NCBI GenBank assembly: GCA_910586955.1
Contig: CAJUMM010000081.1
Location: forward strand, 1-11,390
Length of the DNA stretch: 11,390 nucleotides
Reading direction: 5' to 3'
Source: an uncultured Lachnospiraceae bacterium
GTDB taxonomy: Bacteria > Bacillota > Clostridia > Lachnospirales > Lachnospiraceae
The notes beneath the pieces are model-generated. The model was not told the DNA's origin. It saw only the letters and a list, made by a program, of their open reading frames with translations, and ran no database searches. The position numbers and the translations under genes were made by a program. Shown in pieces: positions 5,994-11,390 of this stretch. Numbering within the stretch: the first letter of the stretch is position 1; the number at the start of each line of letters is the position of its first letter.

Positions 5994-7384
5994 TTGACTC
6001 CTTCCCGGGTATCCTCTAGGATGATACCTTTTTCCAGAAGGAGCTCTCGGATCTCGTCCGCCCGGGCAAAATTTTTCGCCTTTCTGGCCTGCTGCCGCTC
6101 CTCGATCAGAACTTCTATATCCCCCTCCAGCAGCTCCTCCTTCTTCTCTGCCGCCAGTCCCAGGATGTCGCAGAGGGTTTTCAAACGTTCCAGGCATTTC
6201 TCCAGGTATTCCCTTGTATTCTCTGCTCCGGTGTGGGTATTTAAGTATTTCACCAGCTCAAATACGGCGGCAATGGCATCGGCAGTATTGAAATCGTCAT
6301 CCATAGCCTCCTCAAATTTCTTTACAAATTCCTCTGTGGCCTCATAATGGGCAAATTCGCTCTCCGTCATCCCCTTATCGGCCGCCGTTCCCATGAGATG
6401 CTTTAGGTTTTCCGCCGCTGTCACAATGCGCTCCAGGCTGTTCTTGGAGGCCTCCATCAGCTCTACGCTGAAATTTAAGGGACTGCGGTAGTGGGCGCTG
6501 AGCATAAAGAAGCGCAGTACCTGCAAATCATACTTCTCGCTGATTTCCCGGACGGTGAAAAAGTTGCCCAGGGACTTGGACATTTTCCGGTTGTCAATAT
6601 TTAAAAAGGCATTGTGCAGCCAGTATTTGGCAAATTCCTTCCCGTTACAGGCCTCGCTCTGGGCAATCTCGTTCTCATGGTGGGGAAATACCAGATCCTC
6701 CCCCCCTGCGTGAATGTCAATCTGCTCCCCCAAGTATTTCCTGGACATAACGGAGCACTCAATATGCCAGCCGGGCCGCCCTTCGCTCCAGGGAGAAGCC
6801 CAGGCAGGCTCCCCCTCTTTCTTGGGCTTCCACAGTACGAAATCTAAGGGATCTTCCTTCTCATCCTCCCCGGATACCAGAAGGGAACGGTTCCCGCTTC
6901 GCAGATCGTCCAGGTTCTTATGGGAAAGCTTCCCGTAGCCCTCAAATTTCCGGGTGCGGAAATACACGGTGCCATTGACTTCATAGGCGTAGCCTTTGTC
7001 TATGAGCTGCCCAATCATTTCCAGCATACCCCCGATCTCTTCCGTTGCCAGGGGATGGGTGGTAGCCGGCTTTACATTCATCATTTCCATATCTTTCTTG
7101 CACTCCTCAATGTAGCGCTTGGAAATTTCCTGGGCAGATACCCCTTCCTCTATGGCCTTTTTAATGATTTTGTCGTCCACGTCTGTGAAATTGGACACGT
7201 AGTTCACCTCATAGCCCCGGTACTCCATATACCGACGGACCGTGTCAAAGACGATCATAGGCCTTGCATTTCCGATATGGATAAAATTGTACACGGTGGG
7301 ACCGCACACATACATCTTTACTTTCCCCTCCTCCAGGGGAATAAATTCTTCTTTTCTCTTTGAGATGGTATTATAGACTCTCAT
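5978..7384 (-). CDS. cysS: Cysteine--tRNA ligase
   Basis: This is a class I aminoacyl-tRNA synthetase that charges tRNA-Cys with cysteine in the cytoplasm. The 468 aa match the usual length. The HIGH motif is HIGN (36-39) and the KMSKS loop is intact at 267-271. The four zinc ligands line up with E. coli CysS: C27, C210, H235 and E239 (in GWHIEC and FPHHENE). The C-terminal DALR and anticodon-binding parts follow. The ATG at 7384 is chosen because AAGGAG lies 7 bases before it; the in-frame extension to 7426 lies wholly inside cysE. It overlaps cysE by 14 bases and mrnC by 16. The gene sits behind a T-box with a Cys (TGC) specifier, so uncharged tRNA-Cys should raise its expression. Confidence 0.97.
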   Translation of the reverse strand: MRVYNTISKRKEEFIPLEEGKVKMYVCGPTVYNFIHIGNARPMIVFDTVRRYMEYRGYEVNYVSNFTDVDDKIIKKAIEEGVSAQEISKRYIEECKKDMEMMNVKPATTHPLATEEIGGMLEMIGQLIDKGYAYEVNGTVYFRTRKFEGYGKLSHKNLDDLRSGNRSLLVSGEDEKEDPLDFVLWKPKKEGEPAWASPWSEGRPGWHIECSVMSRKYLGEQIDIHAGGEDLVFPHHENEIAQSEACNGKEFAKYWLHNAFLNIDNRKMSKSLGNFFTVREISEKYDLQVLRFFMLSAHYRSPLNFSVELMEASKNSLERIVTAAENLKHLMGTAADKGMTESEFAHYEATEEFVKKFEEAMDDDFNTADAIAAVFELVKYLNTHTGAENTREYLEKCLERLKTLCDILGLAAEKKEELLEGDIEVLIEERQQARKAKNFARADEIRELLLEKGIILEDTREGVKWKRA

Positions 7385-8039
7385 CCTGGTTCTCCTTCTT
7401 TTTCTGTAATTCCAAAAGCTGTGCATGCAGCTCTTCGTTTTCTTTCTGCAGCTTCATAAGACTGTCCATGACGGGATCGGGAAGATCCACCTGGTTCATA
7501 TCGCTCCGGGGAACCTTCACATCTCCCCGCTTCACAATGCGGCCCGGAACACCCACCACCGTACAGTTGGGAGGAACTTCTTTGAGCACTACGGAACCTG
7601 CCCCGATCTTGGAATTTTCCCCGATGGTGAAGGAGCCCAGGATCTTGGCCCCTGCGCTGACCATTACATTGTCCTCCAGGGTAGGATGGCGCTTTCCCCG
7701 CTCCTTGCCCGTTCCTCCTAAGGTCACGCCCTGGTAGAGGGTTACATTGTCCCCGATGATGGTCGTCTCCCCGATAATTACCCCGGAGCCGTGATCGATA
7801 AACAATCCCCGTCCAATGGTGGCTCCCGGATGAATTTCAATGCCGGTCTTCCGGACCGTCCGCTGGGACAGCCACCTGGCCCAGAAGTAATGGCCTTTCA
7901 GATACCACTTATGGGCCAGCCTGTAACTTAAGATAGCACGAAAACTCGGGTATAGCAAGACCTCCATAGGTGTTTTTATAGCCGGGTCCCGCTCTGTAAT
8001 CACCTGAAATTCTTCCTTGATATAACGAATCATTCCCAT
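7371..8039 (-). CDS. cysE: Serine O-acetyltransferase
   Basis: The enzyme acetylates L-serine with acetyl-CoA to O-acetylserine, the direct precursor of cysteine. The 222-aa product has the N-terminal helical region (1-60) and a left-handed beta-helix of hexapeptide repeats (about 66-165), with DHGSGVIIGE (82-91), the VTLGGTGKERGKRHP loop (105-119) and KIGAGSVV (144-151). The C-terminal 30 residues form a charged heptad-like stretch (MDSLMKLQKENEELHAQLL), probably a coiled coil. The first ATG (8039) has AGGGAG 7 bases before it and is preferred to the ATG two codons on. It is the first gene behind the Cys T-box and overlaps cysS by 14 bases, an arrangement also seen in Bacillus. Confidence 0.95.
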   Translation of the reverse strand: MGMIRYIKEEFQVITERDPAIKTPMEVLLYPSFRAILSYRLAHKWYLKGHYFWARWLSQRTVRKTGIEIHPGATIGRGLFIDHGSGVIIGETTIIGDNVTLYQGVTLGGTGKERGKRHPTLEDNVMVSAGAKILGSFTIGENSKIGAGSVVLKEVPPNCTVVGVPGRIVKRGDVKVPRSDMNQVDLPDPVMDSLMKLQKENEELHAQLLELQKKKENQDESL

Positions 8040-8049
8040 AAACTGTCTC

Positions 8050-8311
8050 CCTCCGCAAAAAAACGGATTATTTCCTCTCCAAGAGACGAAATAATCCGCG
8101 GTTCCACTCTTACTTAAAAGGCAAAGCCTTTTCCCTCATTCACGTAACGTGTGACGGACGTACCCGGCTCGCGCAATTTCCGCTCACCGGATCGGCTCCC
8201 GGACGCACTTCATCCATCCCTCTGGCCGGAACTGCTTTCAGCCGGTGGCAGCTCCTCTCTGATGCTTCGGATATGAATTACTTTTCCGTTCACAGCCTTT
8301 GTTTTATTCTA
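8050..8311 (-). promoter_or_regulatory. Cysteine T-box riboswitch leader of the cysE operon
   Basis: On the minus strand this leader holds the T-box core AAGAGTGGAACCGCGG (8111-8096). Its TGGA bulge would pair with the UCCA end of an uncharged tRNA with discriminator U, which fits tRNA-Cys. Stem I upstream contains an AGAGAG bulge element (near 8258). On its 3' side is GAAGTGCGTCC, with the specifier TGC (Cys) at 8207-8205, followed by a purine as usual. A terminator hairpin with seven T follows the core. Known behaviour of the class: uncharged tRNA-Cys stabilises the antiterminator and lets the operon be transcribed. The specifier is my reading by eye; discriminator match and gene content agree with it. 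Confidence 0.93.
8057..8098 (-). terminator. Regulated terminator of the T-box leader
   Basis: The minus strand has CGGATTATTTC (8098-8088) pairing with GAAATAATCCG (8074-8064), with an inner CTCT/AGAG pairing, followed by seven T (8063-8057). Its 5' arm overlaps the end of the T-box core (CCGCGG), so terminator and antiterminator exclude each other. Confidence 0.93.
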
Positions 8312-8317
8312 TGGTTT

Positions 8318-8346
8318 AGGATATGCAAAATTCTAGGATTTGTCAA
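8318..8346 (-). promoter_or_regulatory. Sigma-A-type promoter of the T-box/cysE operon
   Basis: The minus strand has a perfect TTGACA (8346-8341), a 17-base spacer and TATCCT (8323-8318, 4 of 6 to consensus). Transcription would start near 8311, leaving a leader of about 270 bases before cysE, right for a T-box. The -35 box begins only 5 bases past the stop codon of the upstream acetyltransferase gene. Confidence 0.8.
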
Positions 8347-8351
8347 GTGTT

Positions 8352-9197
8352 TCACACCGTCTCATTGATATAAATCCCGCTAAGCACCCGGATGCGCTCC
8401 AATTTTTCCAAAACCGCCTCCGGATTTTTCATTTGAAGAACACCCGGAAGCTCCTTTGTCCCGGTCATCCCGCAGAGGAAACTGCCCAGATCGGCAACGG
8501 AAATCCGAAGCTCCGGCTCCTGCCCCGAAGGAACCAGGCGGCTTCCCTCCTCCTCAAACTGCCACAGGAAGGTCCCGTCATTCTCAGGAAGGATGGGATC
8601 CTCTACCCTTATTACCAGGCTCTGAGGCTCTTCTGCGCCAATCTGTGCTGCAAAGCCCGGCAGATACACCAGACGCAGCATCATGGGCGTAGCCTCCCAT
8701 TCCGGCCAGGAAATATGCCGCCGCTCATAGTCTTGATCTTTTTCCACAAAGAGATCGTACTCCCTGGAAAGGCTGTCCCCGCCCCTTCGGGCCAAGCTTT
8801 CCTCGTCCACATTTCCCATAAGCCGGAAATCAAAGGGCAAATAGATAGCCTCGTCCGCAGGCATCAGAAAGGTAAAAGGCAGTTTTTCCCTCTCCATGTC
8901 CTGAAGGGCCCGGGTGAGAAGGCCCCGCATAAGCCCCCGGTGGCGAAAGGCATATCTGGTGGCTACCGCTACCAGATAATCCGCCCGGACCCTTTTCCCC
9001 CGGAACCGGAAGGTATAAGGATTCCGGTGCAGCATGGACACCAGCTGCCCTTCCTCCCATGCCGTGAGTATCCGGTTGTCCCGGGCCTTAACCCGATAAT
9101 AGGCCTCCACAAAAGCCTCCTCATCCTCCACAAACACTTCCTCATAGAGAGTGCGGGACTGTTCTTTTTCTTCCTGGCTCAGATAACGAATCTCCAT
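8352..9197 (-). CDS. Eis-like GNAT acetyltransferase with SCP2-like C-terminus
   Basis: This 281-aa protein has an N-terminal GNAT fold. The acetyl-CoA-binding motif is RYAFRHRGLMRGLLTRAL (81-98), preceded by the core strand DYLVAVAT. The middle and last third (about 150-281) resemble the second GNAT and sterol-carrier-like domains of the Eis family, with a short LRISVADLGSFLCGM-type stretch and a final helix. The substrate is unknown; Eis relatives acetylate amines such as aminoglycosides or peptides, and that should not be read over without testing. The start at 9197 has AGGAG 7 bases before it; the frame extends 10 codons further upstream without an RBS. It is followed directly by the cysE operon promoter, with no terminator seen between them. 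Confidence 0.85.
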   Translation of the reverse strand: MEIRYLSQEEKEQSRTLYEEVFVEDEEAFVEAYYRVKARDNRILTAWEEGQLVSMLHRNPYTFRFRGKRVRADYLVAVATRYAFRHRGLMRGLLTRALQDMEREKLPFTFLMPADEAIYLPFDFRLMGNVDEESLARRGGDSLSREYDLFVEKDQDYERRHISWPEWEATPMMLRLVYLPGFAAQIGAEEPQSLVIRVEDPILPENDGTFLWQFEEEGSRLVPSGQEPELRISVADLGSFLCGMTGTKELPGVLQMKNPEAVLEKLERIRVLSGIYINETV

Positions 9198-9318
9198 CTC
9201 TGGTCTCCTATTCCAGTTCCGCTCCATCCCTTCGGCGCCCCCTTCACTGGCACAGCTTCCAGCCGCATTCTGCGTCTGTAATCTCTGCCGGGCGCCTCCG
9301 GGATTTCGCTGTTTTTGA

Positions 9319-9858
9319 TTACTTTCTCCGGCAGCCCGGGCAGCCGCCGCAACCTTCCTGCATTACGTCCTCGTAGGCATAGTTGGCAATGGGAATCAAC
9401 ACACATACGGCCTGGGAAGAAATCCCTTCTCCCGTCCCCGTAAAGCCAAGGCCTTCCTCCGTGGTGGCCTTGATATTAATCTGGTCAAGGGAAATCCCCA
9501 GGACCCGGGCCGCATTCTCCCGCATGGCCGGAATATGAGGCGCCATCTTGGGCCGCTGGGCGATAATGGTAGCGTCAATATTTCCGATTACGTAATTCTT
9601 TTCCTCCAGAAGACGGCCCACATGTTCCAGAAGGCGGAGGCTGGAAATCCCTTTGTAAGCCGGATCCGTGTCCGGAAAATGCTTTCCGATATCCCCCAGA
9701 GCCGCCGCCCCCAGAAGGGCATCCATAATAGCATGAAGCAGCACGTCCGCATCCGAATGGCCTAAAAGCCCCTTCTCATAAGGGATCTCCACCCCTCCCA
9801 GGATCAGGGGCCGCCCTTCTGTCAGCCTGTGCACATCGTAACCCATTCCTATTCTCAT
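9319..9858 (-). CDS. ispF: 2-C-methyl-D-erythritol 2,4-cyclodiphosphate synthase with Cys-rich tail
   Basis: This enzyme of the non-mevalonate (MEP) isoprenoid pathway converts CDP-methylerythritol 2-phosphate to the cyclic diphosphate with loss of CMP. The product is 179 aa. The metal ligands D8, H10 (GYDVH) and H42 are present, as are LLGHSDADVLLHAIMDALLGA (31-51), the DIGKHFPDTDPAYKG loop and the final family motif GFTGTGEGISSQAV (138-151). The ATG at 9858 has AAGGAG 9 bases before it; a TTG seven codons upstream is not needed. The usual enzyme ends soon after that motif (E. coli about 159 aa). Here about 20 more residues follow, ending in CGGCPGC (170-176), a possible metal or disulfide site. 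No other MEP pathway gene is in the window. Confidence 0.96.
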   Translation of the reverse strand: MRIGMGYDVHRLTEGRPLILGGVEIPYEKGLLGHSDADVLLHAIMDALLGAAALGDIGKHFPDTDPAYKGISSLRLLEHVGRLLEEKNYVIGNIDATIIAQRPKMAPHIPAMRENAARVLGISLDQINIKATTEEGLGFTGTGEGISSQAVCVLIPIANYAYEDVMQEGCGGCPGCRRK

Positions 9859-9913
9859 CTGGCTTTTCTCCTTTTTCAATCGTTACCCTCAGTGTACCCT
9901 TTGTAATCCGTTT

Positions 9914-10669
9914 TTACATCCCTTTGCTTTCAAGAATTTTTTCAAATTTCTTCTCCGATAGTATTTCATGGGTTACCAGTTCCCTCTGATAAAACAGGGA
10001 AAACGTGGTAAAGGGACTGGGGGCATTTTGCGCTTCCTCCCTTGACTGCATATGTACCACATGCAGATCCGCTCCCCGTGTACGGGCCGCAGTTTCAAGA
10101 AGGGGCACATATTTAGCCGTAAAGGGGCATTGGTTTGTATAATACAGGACAAATCCTTCCGGCATATCTTGGCGGCTTTTAACCGTATCCCGGAAGCAGG
10201 GCTTCTCTGCATGTCCGTCAAAAGGAAGGTACATCAGCTCAAAAGAGGGATCGGCTGTATCGGCTGTTTCAAACCCTTTGTATCTCATATACCCGGGATC
10301 CGACAGAAATCCCATTTTCTTTTTCGAAGAAAGGATCACAAGACCTTTTTTTCCTTTTTCCCGGCTGTCCTTGATACATTGATTCAGCAAAAGATTGGAA
10401 TATCCGTGCCCCTTAAGCTGCCCGGACACCCACAGGCAGTCAATGTACATATACCCCTGGGCTTCTATGGGCGCCCAGGCATATTCGGCCGGGAGATATT
10501 CTATAAAGCATTTCCCCCGGACATCCCCCTTTAAGAATACCAGCCCTTCCTGAAACCTTTCCTTAAGCCAGCTCTTTTTGGACTGGACCTGCACATCTTT
10601 ATTGTTGGATATGGCACAGCAGATATGCTCATTCTCTATGTTTTCTTGTGTTAGCTTTATCAGATTCAT
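9914..10669 (-). CDS. YoaP-like protein: GNAT domain plus thioredoxin-like domain
   Basis: This 251-aa protein resembles B. subtilis YoaP, a GNAT acetyltransferase with a YoaP-specific C-terminal domain. The acetyl-CoA loop is QLKGHGYSNLLLNQC (84-98), following the strand YMYIDCLWV. After residue 173 the chain turns thioredoxin-like: LYYTNQCPFTAKYVPLLE, with a lone Cys181 in CPFT where thioredoxins have CxxC, then a later strand DLHVVHMQS. The function is unknown. The ATG at 10669 has GGAG 10 bases before it. It overlaps by four bases (ATGA) the stop of a winged-helix fragment, so it may be translationally coupled to what remains of a regulator gene. The stop is 55 bases before ispF, with no terminator hairpin between them. 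Confidence 0.85.
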   Translation of the reverse strand: MNLIKLTQENIENEHICCAISNNKDVQVQSKKSWLKERFQEGLVFLKGDVRGKCFIEYLPAEYAWAPIEAQGYMYIDCLWVSGQLKGHGYSNLLLNQCIKDSREKGKKGLVILSSKKKMGFLSDPGYMRYKGFETADTADPSFELMYLPFDGHAEKPCFRDTVKSRQDMPEGFVLYYTNQCPFTAKYVPLLETAARTRGADLHVVHMQSREEAQNAPSPFTTFSLFYQRELVTHEILSEKKFEKILESKGM

Positions 10670-10833
10670 GATTTATCTTCTCCGTAAATTACAATATTTT
10701 CAGTGACTATCCAACGGCCGGATTTCGCTGACCCGGCCCGCTCCAATTTCCCTGCGGACTTTAAACCTGACAAAATTCTTTCTATCTGTCTTTTCGACTT
10801 TCCCAGGTTATCCGCAAGCCCTTGGGCAGTCAT
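10666..10833 (-). pseudogene. Detached winged-helix tail, probably of the broken Fic gene (55 aa)
   Basis: This small open frame starts at an ATG (10833) and encodes a recognition-helix and wing pattern: TAQGLADNLGKSKRQIERIL, then SGLKSAGKLERAGSAKSGRWIV. Clostridial Fic proteins and related regulators often end with such a winged helix (family knowledge). It lies one base out of phase with the Fic fragment just upstream, and the first helix of the domain seems missing, so I read it as the broken C-terminus. It could also survive as a tiny DNA-binding protein, since its TGA overlaps the ATG of the YoaP-like gene. The ATG is preceded directly by TAG in its own frame, and no clear RBS is seen. 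Confidence 0.6.
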
Positions 10834-11093
10834 CTATAGATTTTCCCTGAATTTCTGTTAATTCATGCAGGGAATCCCGGATAATCCGCAGCATAAACTC
10901 AATAAATACAGTGGATTCTCCAGCAGCATTCGACTGATTCAAGACTCTGTAATATTCTTCTTGATTTTCATAGATTAACGTCTCTATAGGAAGCCAGGCA
11001 AAAAAAGACTTCCACTTTTGCAAAATCAAAGAATGCCACAATCTCCCGGTTCTCCCATTCCCATCTGGTAATGGTACTATGGGAATACAAAAA
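10808..11093 (-). pseudogene. Truncated Fic-domain protein remnant
   Basis: From about 11080 to 10841 the minus strand encodes the C-terminal half of a Fic fold: PDGNGRTGRLWHSLILQKWK, then SFFAWLPIETLIYENQEEYY and STVFIEFMLRIIRDSL. Fic enzymes transfer AMP or similar groups from nucleotides, using HPFxDGNGRxxR. Here the catalytic His position reads V (VPLPDGNGRTGR) and Phe reads L, and the N-terminal half of the domain is missing. The fragment begins right after the stop of the preceding reading frame, and after the Fic helix it runs into a short unrelated tail (DDCPRACG) and a stop. The natural continuation, a winged helix, lies in another frame. I call it a dead gene. The region is AT-richer than the operon to its left. 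Confidence 0.82.
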
Positions 11094-11390
11094 CTATTCG
11101 TAAACTTCCCAATAACCGTATCGTTTACCACCCTTGCGCTCAATCGTACCTCTGCTCTTTAATACCTCCAAACCTCTCTGAATTGTTCGTCTATTGACAG
11201 ATAGCTGCCTGGCCATATCAGTGGTAGTAATAGATGAATTTTCTTTAATCAAATCTAATATTTTTATTTCTATTGTGACATCCTTTGTGACATCTTTTAT
11301 GACATTTAGGGCTTTGGAATCTGATACTTTAGCACTTTGGAGGGCAGAAAATTTCACCATAATATCTTCTCCATGAACAATATACTCAGG
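11094..11390 (-). CDS. C-terminal winged helix of a protein running off the window (probably AlbA_2/ATPase-type regulator)
   Basis: The minus-strand frame is open to the window edge: about 10 codons (starting PEYIVHGEDI) precede the ATG at 11360. A stretch IMVKFSALQSAKVSDSKA, then a KDVTKDVT linker and a winged helix follow: SSITTTDMARQLSVNRRTIQ and GLEVLKSRGTIERKGGKRYG, ending YWEVYE. Clostridial ATP-binding proteins with an AlbA_2 domain (often annotated RecG-like transcriptional regulators) end in this way, as do some Fic proteins, so the assignment is only likely. GGAGAAG 8 bases before the ATG at 11360 would permit a separate 88-aa protein, but coding-like sequence further upstream favours a longer gene. 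Which protein it belongs to needs the bases beyond the window. Confidence 0.65.
   Translation of the reverse strand, partial: PEYIVHGEDIMVKFSALQSAKVSDSKALNVIKDVTKDVTIEIKILDLIKENSSITTTDMARQLSVNRRTIQRGLEVLKSRGTIERKGGKRYGYWEVYE
11271..11306 (-). repeat. Three 12-base tandem units encoding the KDVT linker
   Basis: Three units with period 12 (11295-11306, 11283-11294, 11271-11282) share TGTCAyA-like cores and encode NVIK, DVTK, DVTI. This is an in-frame repeat in the linker before the winged helix. Such DVT-type linkers are typical of this protein group and prone to copy-number change by slippage. Confidence 0.7.

Noticed and set aside
5682..6347. Long plus-strand frame opposite mrnC and cysS
   Set aside because: Ser/Phe/Arg-rich antisense shadow of two clearly recognised genes.
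8340..9281. 313-codon plus-strand frame opposite the GNAT gene
   Set aside because: It is rich in Pro, His, Leu and Arg, as expected of the antisense of a GC-rich gene; the minus strand has the GNAT motif and a good RBS.
9230..9300. Two GGCGCC palindromes between ispF and the GNAT gene that might form a terminator
   Set aside because: They are over 50 bases apart, pair over only about 7 bp, and no T tract follows.
9179..9406. Minus-strand open frame of 75 codons between ispF and the acetyltransferase gene
   Set aside because: It overlaps the ispF 3' end and the start of the next gene in another frame, has no ribosome binding site, and its Arg/Gly-rich composition is that of a frame shadow.
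1..11390. CRISPR array, insertion sequence or prophage genes
   Set aside because: No regularly spaced repeats beyond the 12-base coding units, no transposase or phage motifs on either strand.

Overview
The window looks like a chromosomal piece of a Gram-positive, moderately GC-rich member of the Clostridia, most likely Lachnospiraceae. This rests on the tRNA-cys-mini-III-rlmB-sigH order typical of Firmicutes, a cysteine T-box leader, Spo0H-type sigma factor, strong AGGAGG-type ribosome binding sites, TTG starts, a lipoprotein with CxxC repeats of a kind common in gut clostridia, and a VanZ/D,D-carboxypeptidase fusion. The genus cannot be fixed from the sequence alone.

Layout. Positions 1-53 are the 3' two thirds of a tRNA-Thr(GGT), followed by a hairpin terminator and a plus-strand lipoprotein gene (136-954). 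A perfect 20-bp inverted repeat (957-1003) separates it from a convergent HtrA-type serine protease gene (1013-2191, minus). Divergent from htrA is a small TTG-started gene (2354-2533, 59 aa). It converges on a minus-strand gene encoding a VanZ-like membrane domain fused to a penicillin-binding D,D-carboxypeptidase (2547-4124), and the two share one hairpin that contains both stop codons.

From 8346 down to 4245 lies one minus-strand operon: a sigma-A-like promoter, a tRNA-Cys-sensing T-box leader with its terminator, then cysE, cysS, mini-RNase III (mrnC), rlmB and sigH, each overlapping the next by 14-29 bases. Cysteine synthesis, cysteine charging, rRNA maturation and modification, and the transition-state sigma factor are therefore tied to one cysteine-responsive switch. 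The yacP/rae1 gene found between rlmB and sigH in Bacillus subtilis is absent.

Upstream of the operon, all on the minus strand, are an Eis-like GNAT acetyltransferase with an SCP2-like tail (8352-9197), ispF with an unusual cysteine-rich C-terminal tail (9319-9858), and a YoaP-like GNAT/thioredoxin-like protein (9914-10669). The right end (about 10670-11390) is AT-richer and decayed: a truncated, frameshifted Fic-domain gene whose catalytic His is gone, its detached winged-helix tail overlapping the YoaP-like start, and the C-terminal winged helix of a further protein that runs off the window edge.

I found no clear new defence or mobile system. The best candidates for a second look are the VanZ-carboxypeptidase fusion, the cysteine control reaching sigH, the IspF Cys tail, the 59-aa small protein and the Fic patchwork.
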